This document shows, in pieces, positions 28,484-38,086 of a DNA stretch of 64,000 bases. The stretch is taken from contig NZ_JXDL01000001.1 of NCBI RefSeq assembly GCF_001590795.1, positions 105,911 through 169,910 on the forward strand. The letters run 5' to 3'. The first letter of the stretch is position 1, and every line of letters begins with the position of its first letter. This DNA comes from Bradyrhizobium sp. AT1 (GTDB lineage Bacteria > Pseudomonadota > Alphaproteobacteria > Rhizobiales > Xanthobacteraceae). Under the pieces are notes generated by a model. It did no database searches, had not been told where the DNA came from, and saw only the letters and a list, made by a program, of their open reading frames with translations. The position numbers and the translations under genes are program-made.

Positions 28484-29746
28484 TCAGAGCGTGTCCATCT
28501 TGCAGGCGCTGTCGGCCGACGAACCGAAGGCCTTTGCGATTTCGTCCGGCGTCTTCGGCAACTCGGCCCTGACGTCGAAATAGTCCCACTTGTCGCTGAT
28601 CTTCGGATGGATGCCGGCGACCAGGAGGCGGCTCGTCATCTGGTGGTCGAAGTCGCGATAGCCGACGTCCATGTCGCCGCGGCGATATTTCCAGGCCTCG
28701 AGCGCCTGGACGATCGCGCCGGGTTCGGTCGACTTCGCCATCTCGATGGAATCGAGCAGGCTCTTCATGCCGAGCCAGCCCATCCACGCCTTGTCGGCGG
28801 CGGGGCGGTTGTGTCTCTTCTCATAGGCCGCCGCCATCGCCTGCTCCTCGGGCGAATTGTTGGGATTCTTGTACCACCAGGTGATGGTGTAGAGCCCGTC
28901 GGCGGCTTCTGGGCCGACGCCCCACAGATCGGTATTGCCGACCGAGATCTCGGCGAAGGGAATCTTGCCCTTCATGCCGAGCTCGTTCCACTGCTTGAGG
29001 AAGGTGGTGAGGTCGCTGGCGGCGATGCCGCCGATCACGACGTCGGGCTTGGCGGCGCGGATCTTCAGGATGAAGGACGAATAGTCCGGCGTCCCGACCG
29101 GGACTTCGTCGGCGCCGACCACTGTGCCGCCATTAGCGGTGATGTAGTCGGTGAAGGCGCGCTTGATGTCCTGGCCGAAGGCGTAGGACGCCGTCAGCAG
29201 GTACCACTTCTTGCCGATCGAGGCGCAATAGGGCGCAAGGATGCGAGCGTGCACGTCGACCGGCGGCTGCAGGCGGAACGTGTACTTGTTGCAGGATTTT
29301 CCGGTCAGGTCGCCGGTGGCGGCGTTGGCGGCGACGTAAGGGATCTTGGCTTTCTTGGCGACCGAGGAGATGGCGAGCGCAAACGACGACAGCGCGCCGC
29401 CCACCATGCCGACGACCTTCTGCTCGCCGACCAGGCGCTCGGCGCTCTGCTGCGCGCCTTGCGGATTGGGCTCGTCCAGCCAGACGATCTCGGCCGGCCG
29501 CCCCAGGAGCGTGTTGTTGCGTTGCTCGAGCGCGAGCATGCCGCCCTGGGCGAGATATTCCGCCTGGTCGACGATTGAGCCGGTCTTCGCCCAGATCATT
29601 CCGATCTTGATCGGCTCGGCCGCCGCGGCGTTGCCGACATAGGGCATGCCGAGGCGCGAGGCGGCGAGCGACGTGGCGCCCAGCAACAGGCCGCGCCGGC
29701 CGATGTGCAAGGTTGTGGCCGCGCAAGTCTTCGTAGGTTCCGTCAT
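28484..29746 (-). CDS. ABC transporter substrate-binding protein, LivK family
   Basis: 420 residues. The N-terminus has a twin-arginine-like signal (GRRGLLLGATSLAASRLG) ending near NAAAAEPIKIG, so export to the periplasm is expected. The type I periplasmic-binding fold follows: IKIGMIWAKTGSIVDQAEYLAQG, the VGEQKVVGMVGGALSS hinge and GDLTGKSCNKYTFRL. It delivers the substrate to LivH/LivMGF encoded immediately downstream. First gene of the leftward operon, so the promoter should lie in 29747-29936 together with the IclR-type palindrome. Ligand unknown. Confidence 0.9.
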   Translation of the reverse strand: MTEPTKTCAATTLHIGRRGLLLGATSLAASRLGMPYVGNAAAAEPIKIGMIWAKTGSIVDQAEYLAQGGMLALEQRNNTLLGRPAEIVWLDEPNPQGAQQSAERLVGEQKVVGMVGGALSSFALAISSVAKKAKIPYVAANAATGDLTGKSCNKYTFRLQPPVDVHARILAPYCASIGKKWYLLTASYAFGQDIKRAFTDYITANGGTVVGADEVPVGTPDYSSFILKIRAAKPDVVIGGIAASDLTTFLKQWNELGMKGKIPFAEISVGNTDLWGVGPEAADGLYTITWWYKNPNNSPEEQAMAAAYEKRHNRPAADKAWMGWLGMKSLLDSIEMAKSTEPGAIVQALEAWKYRRGDMDVGYRDFDHQMTSRLLVAGIHPKISDKWDYFDVRAELPKTPDEIAKAFGSSADSACKMDTL

Positions 29747-29826
29747 GTCGATCCTCCCCTATTTTGAGCCAGTCGTTGCCGGCGGGCCGTGCATGCGGCT
29801 CTTGCAGGGGCAGCCCGTAGCATGAC

Positions 29827-29874
29827 TGGAATTGGATTCCAATCTCAAAATCGCAAAACTAGAATCCAATTCCA
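29827..29874. promoter_or_regulatory. IclR-type operator in the divergent promoter region
   Basis: TGGAATTGGATTC (29827-29839) and GAATCCAATTCCA (29862-29874) are exact complements 22 bp apart. The left arm extended by CA is itself a near palindrome, TGGAATTGGATTCCA, which fits the TGGAA-N5-TTCCA form of known IclR-family boxes. It lies between the binding-protein gene and the oxidoreductase gene. The third gene away encodes an IclR regulator. Binding is inferred. Confidence 0.65.
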
Positions 29875-29936
29875 ATTGCAGACGACGCGTGCTAAGGGCG
29901 GTCAGCGAGCAACCGCAGATCAAGGAGAGGACGGAG

Positions 29937-30992
29937 ATGACCAGGGCCGCGGTTGGCGTGATCGGCGCTGGCGCGATTGGGCGGGAGCATGTCGAAACGA
30001 TGCGCAGGTCGGACAGTTGCGTGCTCGCTGCGATTGCCGAACCCTCAGCCGGAGGAAGAGCTTACGCCGAAGGCCTCGGCGTGCGCTGCTACGCCGACCC
30101 GCTCGATCTGTTGCGTGAGGTGAAGCCGGCGGCGGCAATCATCGCCACGCCGAACGCGACCCATCGTGAGCTCGCCATCGCATGCATCGAGCGCGGCATC
30201 GTGCCGCTGGTCGAGAAGCCGATCGCAAGCACGCTTGCCGATGCCGAGGCGATTGCGGCGGCGTCGGAACGGTCGGGCGTGCCCGTCCTCGTCGGGCATC
30301 ATCGACGGCACAATCCGATCATCCGGCGGGCACGGGCGATGGTCGCGGAGGGCGCGCTCGGCCGCCTGACCAACGCCACCGTGCTCTCCATCTTCTATAA
30401 GCCCGCCGATTACTTCGAGGTGGCGTGGCGGCGCGAGGCTGGGGGCGGGCCGGTGCTCATCAATCTGATCCACGAGATCGATCTGGTCCGCCATCTGTGC
30501 GGCGAGATCAGCTCGGTCCAGGCCATCTCGTCCAACGCAGTGCGCGGTTTTGCGGTCGAGGACAGCGCCGCCGTCCTGCTGCGGCTTATCAATGGCGCGC
30601 TGGTCACGCTGAACCTGAGCGACACCGCGGCCTCGCCCTGGAGCTGGGATCTCGCCAGCGGCGAGAGCCCAAACTATCCGCCGCAGCCGGCCGCGGTGCA
30701 GACGCACTTCCTCAGCGGCACCGAAGGCGCGCTGGCGCTGCCGACGCTCGACTATTGGCACTATTCGTCAGCGAAAAGCTGGTTTGTCCCGATCTCGCGC
30801 GGCTCGGTTCATTTCGAGCGCGGCGATCCCTACCTGGCGCAGATCGATCATCTGGCGCGGGTGGTCCGAGCACAGGAAGCGCCGCTGATTTCCGCCCGCG
30901 ACGGCATGCTGACCCTGCGGGCGACGTTGGCAGTTCACAAAGCCGCTAAAACCGGTCAGATAGTACAGCCTGATCAGGAGATGGAATTGTGA
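29937..30992 (+). CDS. Gfo/Idh/MocA family oxidoreductase
   Basis: 351 residues from the ATG at 29937, preceded by AAGGAGAGGACGGAG. The N-terminal Rossmann motif VGVIGAGAIGREHVETM and the catalytic-lysine motif VEKPIAST are typical. The C-terminal alpha-beta domain has INLIHEIDLVRHLCG, which holds the proton-shuttle His. NAD(P)-dependent oxidation of a polyol or hydroxy group is the usual chemistry (inositol-type and related cyclic polyols among others). First gene of the rightward four-gene unit; its stop overlaps the start of the IclR gene. Confidence 0.88.
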   Translation: MTRAAVGVIGAGAIGREHVETMRRSDSCVLAAIAEPSAGGRAYAEGLGVRCYADPLDLLREVKPAAAIIATPNATHRELAIACIERGIVPLVEKPIASTLADAEAIAAASERSGVPVLVGHHRRHNPIIRRARAMVAEGALGRLTNATVLSIFYKPADYFEVAWRREAGGGPVLINLIHEIDLVRHLCGEISSVQAISSNAVRGFAVEDSAAVLLRLINGALVTLNLSDTAASPWSWDLASGESPNYPPQPAAVQTHFLSGTEGALALPTLDYWHYSSAKSWFVPISRGSVHFERGDPYLAQIDHLARVVRAQEAPLISARDGMLTLRATLAVHKAAKTGQIVQPDQEMEL

Positions 30993-31858
30993 ATCAGGAT
31001 GCTGCCTTGATGCTGAAGAATTCGGATCCCGTCGATGCACCCAGCGGCCTTCTGGAGCGCACGCTCGGCGTGCTAGAGCTGCTCGCGACGAATGCTCGCG
31101 GGATGCAGTTGTTCGAGGTCGCCGACTCGCTGCACATTCCGCGCAGCGCCACGCACCGCGTGCTGACGAGCCTGATCGAGCATGGCTATGTGAAGCAGGA
31201 GCGCGAGCAGGGCGCCTACCAGCTCACCGCCAAGGTCGCATCGCTTGCCTTCACCTTCCTCGCTGGCAGCGGCATCACCGACTTCGCCCAGCCGCTGCTG
31301 GATCGCCTGGCGCGCGAGAGCGGCGAGCTTGTGCGTCTCGCCATGATCGATGGTCGTGAGCTCGTTTGGGTGGCCAAGGCGCAAGGATCGCCTTCCGGAC
31401 TGCGCTACGACCCGGACATGGGGCAGGTGGGACGGCTGTCCTGCTCGGCGAGCGGCCATGCCTGGCTGTCGTGCCTGTCGGACGAGGATGCGCGCACGCT
31501 GGTGGACAAGCAGGGCTATGGGCTGCGCAAGGACTATGGTCCGCGCGCACCCGAGAGCTGGCCGGCGCTGCTGAAATATCTGCGCCAGACCCGCAAGCGC
31601 GGCGTCAGCATCTGCCTACAGACCTATACGCCCTGGATGAGCGCGACCGCCGCGCCCATCCGCCATCCCAAGACCAGGGAGGTCACCGGCGCGGTCGTGA
31701 TCGCCGGCCCTCATATCCGTCTCACCGAAGAGCGGATGCTCGCGCTGGTGCCGGCCCTGCTCCAGACCGCGCAGGAGCTCTCGATGGCGACGCTCGCCTC
31801 GCCGGGCCTCCATGGCGCGGGCCAGCACGGCAGCTTCTTCAACACGAATGCGTCCTGA
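30989..31858 (+). CDS. IclR family transcriptional regulator
   Basis: 289 residues from a GTG at 30989 that overlaps the previous stop by 4 bp. An N-terminal winged helix-turn-helix (LLERTLGVLELLATN to RVLTSLIEHGYVKQE, residues about 20-75) precedes the IclR effector domain, with IDGRELVWVAKAQGSPSGLR and RLSCSASGHAWLSCLS. These proteins bind small aromatic or carboxylic effectors. Autoregulation and control of both divergent units through the palindrome at 29827-29874 are likely from position and motif, but not proven. Confidence 0.9.
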   Translation: MNQDAALMLKNSDPVDAPSGLLERTLGVLELLATNARGMQLFEVADSLHIPRSATHRVLTSLIEHGYVKQEREQGAYQLTAKVASLAFTFLAGSGITDFAQPLLDRLARESGELVRLAMIDGRELVWVAKAQGSPSGLRYDPDMGQVGRLSCSASGHAWLSCLSDEDARTLVDKQGYGLRKDYGPRAPESWPALLKYLRQTRKRGVSICLQTYTPWMSATAAPIRHPKTREVTGAVVIAGPHIRLTEERMLALVPALLQTAQELSMATLASPGLHGAGQHGSFFNTNAS

Positions 31859-31873
31859 ACGGCGCGGACATCG

Positions 31874-32773
31874 ATGGCCATGCAGATATTGATCACGGGC
31901 GGCGGCGGCTTCATCGGCGCATGGCTGGCGCGGCGGCTCGCCGCCGATGGCCATCGTCTCGTCGTGTTCGAGCCGGTCGCGCGCAGCGCGCAGTTCGAGC
32001 GGATCGTCGGGCCGGCTGCTGCCGCCGTCGAATGGCGGCGCGGCGACATTGCCGATGCGCGGGCTGTGCGCGCGGCGACCGGGGGCTGCGACGCAATCGT
32101 TCATCTCGCCGGTATTTTGACGCCGGCCTGCAAGGACGACCCGATCCGCGGCGCGATGATCAACCTGGTTGGAACGCTGAACGTCTTCGAGTCGGCGCGC
32201 GCGCTGGGGATCCGCCGCATCGTGTTCACCAGCAGCGCTGGCGTCTACGGCCCCGATGACGACACCACGCCGCGCCCGATTACCCATTACGGCACCTTCA
32301 AGCTCGCCTGCGAGGGCAGCGCGCGGGCCTATTGGGCGGACCACGGGATCGCAAGCGTCGGCTTCCGCCCCTATATCGTCTACGGCTTTGGTCGCGAAAC
32401 CGGATTGACGGCCGGACCTTCGCTCGCCTGCCGCGCGGCGGCGCGCGGCGAGCGCTATGTGATTCCCTATGCCAGCACGGCCGGCCTCGTTCATGTCGAC
32501 GACGTGGTCGCGGCCTATGTGGCGGCGCTCCGCCGCAAGCCCGACGGCGCGCTGGTCTTCAACCTGCCGGGCGAGATGGTGTCGAACGACGACGTCGTCG
32601 CCGCGGTGCGCGCCGTCGTGCCCGATGCGGAGATCGGCATCGACGGACCGGTGCTGCCCTTCGCCGAGGACATCGGTGAGGGCGATTTGCGCCGCGTCTT
32701 TCCCGATCTGCCCGCGACCTCGCTGCGCGCCGGCATTCGCCGCACCGTCGAGCAGTATCGGGCCGCATCATGA
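31874..32773 (+). CDS. NAD(P)-dependent epimerase/dehydratase family protein (extended SDR)
   Basis: 299 residues. Extended-SDR Rossmann motif ITGGGGFIGAWLARRLA, then DAIVHLAG, a catalytic Ser in TSSAGVYGP and YGTFK as the Tyr-Lys pair. The VHVDDVVAAYVAAL segment is typical of epimerases. Usual members act on nucleotide sugars, but in this context it may act on a free cyclic or sugar-acid substrate. It begins 15 bp after the IclR gene and overlaps the next gene by 4 bp, so it is part of the rightward operon. Confidence 0.85.
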   Translation: MAMQILITGGGGFIGAWLARRLAADGHRLVVFEPVARSAQFERIVGPAAAAVEWRRGDIADARAVRAATGGCDAIVHLAGILTPACKDDPIRGAMINLVGTLNVFESARALGIRRIVFTSSAGVYGPDDDTTPRPITHYGTFKLACEGSARAYWADHGIASVGFRPYIVYGFGRETGLTAGPSLACRAAARGERYVIPYASTAGLVHVDDVVAAYVAALRRKPDGALVFNLPGEMVSNDDVVAAVRAVVPDAEIGIDGPVLPFAEDIGEGDLRRVFPDLPATSLRAGIRRTVEQYRAAS

Positions 32774-33600
32774 CGCTGCCGGTGCTCGGTGCCCACACGT
32801 TCGGTTTTGCCTGGGACTGCGCTGCCGACGCGGCGATCGAGCGGCTCGCCTCAGCCGGCTATCGCACCGTTCAGCTCATGGCGACGCCGCCGCATTTCGA
32901 TCCTTGGCGCGAGGATGCGGCGCGGACGCGGCGGATCCGCGCCGCTCTCGAAGGTCATGGCCTCTCGCTACTCGCGCTCGATCTTGCAAGCAGCGACATC
33001 AATCTTGCGAGCCCGGCGCCGCACGTGGTCGATTTCGCGGTAGACGCCTATTCGGCCGCCATCGATCGCGCCGCCGAGCTCGGCGCCCGCTGGATCTGCG
33101 TCGGCTCCGGACGCCGGCATGCGCTGCTCGCCAAAGCCAACGATCGGTTGATGGTGAGCTTTCGCGACGCTTTCGCCCGCATTCACGACAAGGCGGAGCG
33201 CGCCGGCGTGCCGATCATCCTCGAAAACCATCCGCAGGGGCTGCTCGCCAGCGCCGCCGATATCGTTCGCTTTCTCGATGTCGAAGGCTATGCCGGGATG
33301 CCGGTGATCTACGATGTCGCCAATGCCGTTGCGATCGGCGAGGATCCGGTCGAGGGGCTCAAGGCGCTGTGGCCCCGTCTCCGCATCGTTCATTTGTCGG
33401 ATAGCCCGAAGGCGCAGTGGCGACACGATCCGATCGGCTCGGGCGAGATCGATTTTGCGGCCATCGCCACGCTATTGCGGCAGCGCGGCTATGACGGCAG
33501 GATCGTTCTCGAGATCCTGTCGGACCAGCCGCTCAAGGACATCGACGAAGGCGCCGCGATACTCGAGCGGCAGGGCCTGGTGTTCTCTCTCGCCGGCTGA
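32770..33600 (+). CDS. TIM-barrel sugar-phosphate isomerase/epimerase family protein
   Basis: 276 residues, xylose isomerase-like barrel. Metal ligands are visible: Glu in PIILENHPQG, Asp in VIYDVANAVAIG, His in RIVHLSDSPKAQW with the RHDPIGSGEIDF block, and Glu in IVLEILSD. It is distinct in sequence from the second such protein at 19248-20078, so the region encodes two different enzymes of the superfamily. Isomerisation, epimerisation or dehydration of a polyhydroxy ring or sugar acid is possible. It overlaps the epimerase gene by 4 bp. Confidence 0.82.
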   Translation: MTLPVLGAHTFGFAWDCAADAAIERLASAGYRTVQLMATPPHFDPWREDAARTRRIRAALEGHGLSLLALDLASSDINLASPAPHVVDFAVDAYSAAIDRAAELGARWICVGSGRRHALLAKANDRLMVSFRDAFARIHDKAERAGVPIILENHPQGLLASAADIVRFLDVEGYAGMPVIYDVANAVAIGEDPVEGLKALWPRLRIVHLSDSPKAQWRHDPIGSGEIDFAAIATLLRQRGYDGRIVLEILSDQPLKDIDEGAAILERQGLVFSLAG

Positions 33601-33615
33601 TTGCGCAGTGCCGGC

Positions 33616-34503
33616 TCAGCCGGCAGCGGCGCGAATCTCGCTGGAGAACATCCGCTCGCGGAAGCGGCCCGGCGACAGGCCGACATTGCGGGAGAAGAAG
33701 CGGTTGAAATAGGCCGGATCGGCGTAGCCGAGCGCGGCGCCGATCTCATTCACGGTCATATCGGAGTAGAGCAGGTTACGCTTGGCCTCCGTGAGCAGCC
33801 GATCATTTATCAGCGCCAGCGAGGACTTGCCCGTCGTCATCCGGCAGCAGGAGTTGAGGCGGGCCGCCGTCACGCCGAGCTTGCGCGCGTAGACATCGAG
33901 TGAGGGATGATCGCGATAGTGCTTCTCGACGAGCTCGCGAAAGCGCATCACCGTCTCCGCCTCCCGCGCGCTGGTGACCGGGCGGACGCGCTCCTGCTCG
34001 AGCAGCCGGCGCACCGTCACCGCGAGCAGTTGCAGATAGGCTTTGATGGCAGTGCGGCGGCCGGGGGCCGACCAGACAAATTCATGCTCGAGCGCGGCGA
34101 ACAGCCCGACAAGGTCGATGTCGCGGCCGATCTGTTGCGGCAGGAAGCGCGCCGGCACGCGAAAGCCGTCGACGAGATCGGCAGCGTCATCGAGCGCGGA
34201 TTGCAGGAAGGGCGGTGCCACGGTGATGACATAGCCGTCGGTGCCAGGCTTAAAGCGGATGGCATGGATCGTCAGCGCCGGGATGATGACCAGCGCCGGC
34301 GGCGAGACCTCCCAACTCACGCTCTCGACCTCGATGGCGCCGCCGCCCTTGCTGATCATCAGGATCTGGTGATGGTCGGGGTGCGTGTGGGTCCGGATTG
34401 TCCAATTATGGTGCCCGCTGCGCACCGGAATTGGCTCGATATGGAGGAATGACGGTTCGACCTTCGAAGCCGCCTCCTCGTACAAGAAGTAGTGCGGGAT
34501 CAT
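33616..34503 (-). CDS. AraC family regulator (PobR-like)
   Basis: 295 residues from the ATG at 34503 with GGAGGG upstream. An N-terminal cupin-like effector domain (HHNWTIRTHTHPDHHQILMISKG, about residues 30-55) is followed by the C-terminal pair of helix-turn-helix motifs (VTAARLNSCCRMTTGKS and VNEIGAALGYADPAYFNRFF). The effector domain resembles PobR-type regulators that sense hydroxybenzoates, so an aromatic or related acid effector is suggested. It is divergent from the flavoprotein gene at 34685, its most likely target. Confidence 0.87.
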   Translation of the reverse strand: MIPHYFLYEEAASKVEPSFLHIEPIPVRSGHHNWTIRTHTHPDHHQILMISKGGGAIEVESVSWEVSPPALVIIPALTIHAIRFKPGTDGYVITVAPPFLQSALDDAADLVDGFRVPARFLPQQIGRDIDLVGLFAALEHEFVWSAPGRRTAIKAYLQLLAVTVRRLLEQERVRPVTSAREAETVMRFRELVEKHYRDHPSLDVYARKLGVTAARLNSCCRMTTGKSSLALINDRLLTEAKRNLLYSDMTVNEIGAALGYADPAYFNRFFSRNVGLSPGRFRERMFSSEIRAAAG

Positions 34504-34684
34504 GCTTGCGGTTCCCTCCGCGGCTTTGGCGGCCGTTGCTCGCCGCTGCACCGCACTTATGAAAAGTACAATACAAAAGGAGTTTCGTCCATTGGCGGCG
34601 CCCGCGGCCGCGCCTATCCAGAGGACGACGTGTCGTCCGACTCAAAGAAACGACGGTGCGGCGAGGCCATGGGAGGAAGCGGCA

Positions 34685-36388
34685 ATGTCGGGACAAGGGC
34701 GCGATCTGTCGTGCGATGTGCTGGTCGTTGGCTCCGGCGCCGGCGGAATGTCCACCGCGATCACGGCGCGAAAATGCGGGCTCAACGTGATCATCGTCGA
34801 GAAGGACGTCTATTTCGGCGGCACGACGGCTTTCTCAGGCGGCGTGCTGTGGATTCCCGGCAATCGCCATGCGCGCAATGCGGGCGTGATGGACAGCCGC
34901 GAGGCAGCGCGTATCTATCTCAAGCACGAGACCGGCAATCACTTCGACGACGCGGCGATCGATGCCTTTCTCGATGCCGGTCCGCGCATGCTCGATTTCT
35001 TCGAGAAGGAGACCGAAGCGAAGTTCGTGCTGTCGGCTTATCCCGACTATCATCCGGAAGTCGAGGGCGGCGCCAGGCTCGGCCGCTCGGTGACCGCGGC
35101 GCCCTATGACGCTCGCGCGCTCGGTGCGGAGGTCCGCCGGCTGCGGCCACCGCTCGAGACGATCACCTTCATCGGCATGATGTTCAACTCGTCCAACGAC
35201 GAGCTGAAGCATTTCTTCCGTGTGACCAGCTCGCTCGCGTCCGCAGTGTACGTCGCCAAACGGCTTGCGAGCCATCTCTGGGATCTCGCGCGCTATCGCC
35301 GCGGGGTCAAGGTCACCAGCGGCAATGCGCTGGCGGCGCGGCTTGCCAAGACAGGCTTCGACCTCGAAATTCCGCTGCTTACGGCAACGCCGGCACAGCG
35401 GCTGATTGTCCGAAACGGTATTATTGCGGGCGCGGTCGTCAGCGACGCCAAGGGCGAGTACGAGATCACGGCGCGCCGAGCGGTGGTGCTGGCGAGTGGC
35501 GGATTTCCACACGATCAGGCGCGCATCGCGCGCGCCTATCCGCACCTTGCCCGCGGCGGCGAGCATCTGTCGCCGACCCCGTCGGCCAACACCGGCGACG
35601 GCATCCGCATGGCGGAGGAGGCGGGCGGCAGCTGCGACATCCGCTTTCCGAGCGCTGCGGCCTGGATGCCGGTGTCGCGCGTGCCACTGGGCAATCGCAC
35701 CGGCGTGTTTCCGCACCTCGTGGACCGCTACAAGCCCGGCGTGATCGCGGTGAACAGGCAAGGACGCCGCTTCACCAACGAGTCCGACTCCTATCACGAC
35801 GTCGGCGCCGCGATGATCGCTGATGGCGCGGGCGGCAAGGAGACCGCGGCCTGGCTGATCTGCGATCATGCCACGATCCGCAAATACGGCCTCGGCTATG
35901 CCAAGCCGGCGCCCGTCCCGGTCGGCGCTTTCGTGCGCAACGGCTATTTGAGCCGCGGCGTGACACTGCGCGAGCTCGCCGCGGCTGTGGGCATCGATGC
36001 CGACGGTCTGGAAGCAACGGTGCGCGAGTACAATGAGGGTGCGTCCTACGGCATCGACCGCGCGTTCAATCGCGGCTCGACGGCCTTCAACCGCTATCTC
36101 GGTGACGCCGAGCACAGGCCGAACCCGAACGTCGCCCCCATCGGCGAGGGGCCCTATTACGCGCTGAAGCTCATCATGGGCGATCTCGGAACGTTCGACG
36201 GTCTGACCACCGACGTGGTCGGCCGCGTGGTACGCCGCGACGGCACGGCGATCGCGGGCCTCTATGCCGTCGGCAACGATCGCGCCTCGATCATGGGCGG
36301 CAACTATCCCGGCGCCGGCATCACGCTCGGGCCGATCATGACCTTCGGTTACATCACCGGCCGTCATCTGGCCGGGCAGCAAGCCTGA
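34685..36388 (+). CDS. FAD-dependent KstD-like dehydrogenase / fumarate reductase flavoprotein family (3)
   Basis: 567 residues from the ATG at 34685, preceded by GGGAGGAAG. FAD motif VVGSGAGGMSTAITARKCGLN, then VIIVEKDVYFGGTTAFSGG; middle ASGGFPHDQ; C-terminal LYAVGNDRASIMGGNYPGAG and ITLGPIMTFGY. It is the third KstD-like protein within 16 kb and is close to the first (20721-22448) by eye. First gene of a rightward set that continues through two SDR genes, under likely control of the divergent AraC regulator. Confidence 0.88.
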   Translation: MSGQGRDLSCDVLVVGSGAGGMSTAITARKCGLNVIIVEKDVYFGGTTAFSGGVLWIPGNRHARNAGVMDSREAARIYLKHETGNHFDDAAIDAFLDAGPRMLDFFEKETEAKFVLSAYPDYHPEVEGGARLGRSVTAAPYDARALGAEVRRLRPPLETITFIGMMFNSSNDELKHFFRVTSSLASAVYVAKRLASHLWDLARYRRGVKVTSGNALAARLAKTGFDLEIPLLTATPAQRLIVRNGIIAGAVVSDAKGEYEITARRAVVLASGGFPHDQARIARAYPHLARGGEHLSPTPSANTGDGIRMAEEAGGSCDIRFPSAAAWMPVSRVPLGNRTGVFPHLVDRYKPGVIAVNRQGRRFTNESDSYHDVGAAMIADGAGGKETAAWLICDHATIRKYGLGYAKPAPVPVGAFVRNGYLSRGVTLRELAAAVGIDADGLEATVREYNEGASYGIDRAFNRGSTAFNRYLGDAEHRPNPNVAPIGEGPYYALKLIMGDLGTFDGLTTDVVGRVVRRDGTAIAGLYAVGNDRASIMGGNYPGAGITLGPIMTFGYITGRHLAGQQA

Positions 36389-36455
36389 TCAACACCATCG
36401 AGCGCGATCAACAACGGTCCATGCCGGAAGGCAGGGCGGGTGAGGGAGAGACGAC

Positions 36456-37688
36456 ATGAAAATGACACGCCGCAATTTCGTCGGTGCCGGCCTCGCCACG
36501 ACGTTAGCGCCGCGCCTGGCCAGGGCGCAGTCCGACAACACGATCCGCATCGGTGTGATTACCGACATGTCCGGCATCTATCGCGACGTGTCGGGGCCCA
36601 CCACGGTTGCCTGTGCGCAGCAGGCGGCCGCCGAATTCATGGCGGACAATCCCTCCATCAAGGTCGAGATCCTGGTCGCCGACCACCAGAACAAGGCCGA
36701 TGTTGGTCTTGCGATCATCCGCAAATGGTTCGACCAGGATGGTGTCGACGTGATCGAGAATGTCGGCAACTCCTCGATCGCGCTTGGCGCCAAATATCTG
36801 ATCGAGGACAAGAACAAGGTTGCCTTGATCACCACCGCCGGCTCGTCGGACCTGACTGGCAAGAGCTGCAGCGCCAACCTCGTGCACTGGTCCTGGGATT
36901 CCTGGTGCCTAGCCCATTCGACGGCGACCTCGCTCGTGCGCACCGGCGGCTCGAAATGGTTCTTCCTCACCGCCGATTACGCCTTCGGACATGCAGCCGA
37001 GGCGGATGCGGCGAAATTCGCAAAGGCGGCGGGCGGCACCGTGCTCGGCTCGGTGCGCTACCCCTTCGGCTCGACCTCGGACTTCTCGTCCTTCCTGCTG
37101 CAGGCCCAGTCGAGCGGCGCGAATGTGATCGCCTTTGCCAATTCCGGCAATGAGCTGATCAACTGTCTGAAGCAGGCTCAGGAGTTCGGCCTGGACCAGG
37201 GCGGCACGCGCATGGCGGCCTTGGTCGGCTATGTCACCGACGTCCTCGGCATGGGACTTTCGACGGCCAAGGGCCTGTCGCTCACCGAGACCTTCTACTG
37301 GGATCTCAATGAGCGAACGCGCGCCTTCATGAACCGGGTGAAGCCGCGCCTGGCATCGAACGTCTATCCCAACATGAGCCAGGCCGGCGACTATGCCTGC
37401 GTGCTGCACTACCTCAAGGCAGTGAGGGAGCTCGGCGTCGAGCAGGCCAAGCGCAACGGCCGCGAGGTGGTCGAGCTGATGAAGAAGATGCCGACCGACG
37501 ACGACTGCTTCGGCCAGGGCACGATCCGCGCCGACGGGCGCAAGATCCATCCGGCCTATCTCTTCGAGGTGAAGAAGCCCGCGGAGAGTATGTCGACCGG
37601 CGATGTCTACAGGCTGGTCTCGACGCTGAGCGCAGCTGAAGCATTCCGGCCGCTCGAAGAGGGAAGCTGCGCACTCGTTCGCAGCTGA
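36456..37688 (+). CDS. ABC transporter substrate-binding protein, LivK family (second copy)
   Basis: 410 residues with a twin-arginine-type signal (MTRRNFVGAGLATTLAPRLARAQ) for periplasmic export. The type I binding fold follows: IRIGVITDMSGIYRDVSGP, ENVGNSSIALGAKYLIED and SDLTGKSCSANLVHWS. It shares the DLTGKSC block with the protein at 28484-29746 but no permease or ATPase genes are beside it. It may feed the LivH/LivMGF complex encoded 8 kb away, widening the range of imported ligands. Ligand unknown. Confidence 0.87.
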   Translation: MKMTRRNFVGAGLATTLAPRLARAQSDNTIRIGVITDMSGIYRDVSGPTTVACAQQAAAEFMADNPSIKVEILVADHQNKADVGLAIIRKWFDQDGVDVIENVGNSSIALGAKYLIEDKNKVALITTAGSSDLTGKSCSANLVHWSWDSWCLAHSTATSLVRTGGSKWFFLTADYAFGHAAEADAAKFAKAAGGTVLGSVRYPFGSTSDFSSFLLQAQSSGANVIAFANSGNELINCLKQAQEFGLDQGGTRMAALVGYVTDVLGMGLSTAKGLSLTETFYWDLNERTRAFMNRVKPRLASNVYPNMSQAGDYACVLHYLKAVRELGVEQAKRNGREVVELMKKMPTDDDCFGQGTIRADGRKIHPAYLFEVKKPAESMSTGDVYRLVSTLSAAEAFRPLEEGSCALVRS

Positions 37689-37712
37689 GAGGGCCAACCG
37701 GGAGATCGTCCG

Positions 37713-38051
37713 ATGACCGAGCATGCCATTGTCGACCTGCGCGTCTACACCATCCGCCTGCGCAAGATGGCGGAGTTCATCGAGGTGTTCGACCGGCTCG
37801 CGATGCCGGTCCAACTCAAATATCTGGGACGTCCGCTCGGCATGTTCACGAGCGCGGTCGGTCCGCTCAACCAGATCGTCCATCTCTGGGGGTTCCCCGA
37901 CATGGGCGAGTTCGAGCGCCGGCACGCCGCGCGCGACAAGGATCCGGACTGGCCGGCCTACCTGCAAGCCTCCAAGCATCTCATCGTCGCCCAGGAGAAC
38001 CGGCTGATCCGCAGGATCGAGCTGCCGTCCCTGTCCGGCCTGGCCACCTGA
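37713..38051 (+). CDS. Single-domain NIPSNAP family protein
   Basis: 112 residues. VDLRVYTIRLRKMAEFIEVFDRLAMP at the start and IVHLWGFPDMGEFERRHAAR in the middle are the NIPSNAP-type strand and helix patterns. It corresponds to one half of the two-domain protein at 20089-20703. No catalytic residues are established for this family. Located 24 bp after the binding-protein gene and 35 bp before an SDR, it belongs to the same rightward unit. Confidence 0.78.
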   Translation: MTEHAIVDLRVYTIRLRKMAEFIEVFDRLAMPVQLKYLGRPLGMFTSAVGPLNQIVHLWGFPDMGEFERRHAARDKDPDWPAYLQASKHLIVAQENRLIRRIELPSLSGLAT

Positions 38052-38086
38052 GGCGCCGGTCGCCTTCCCAACGTTTGGAGCTCCGC

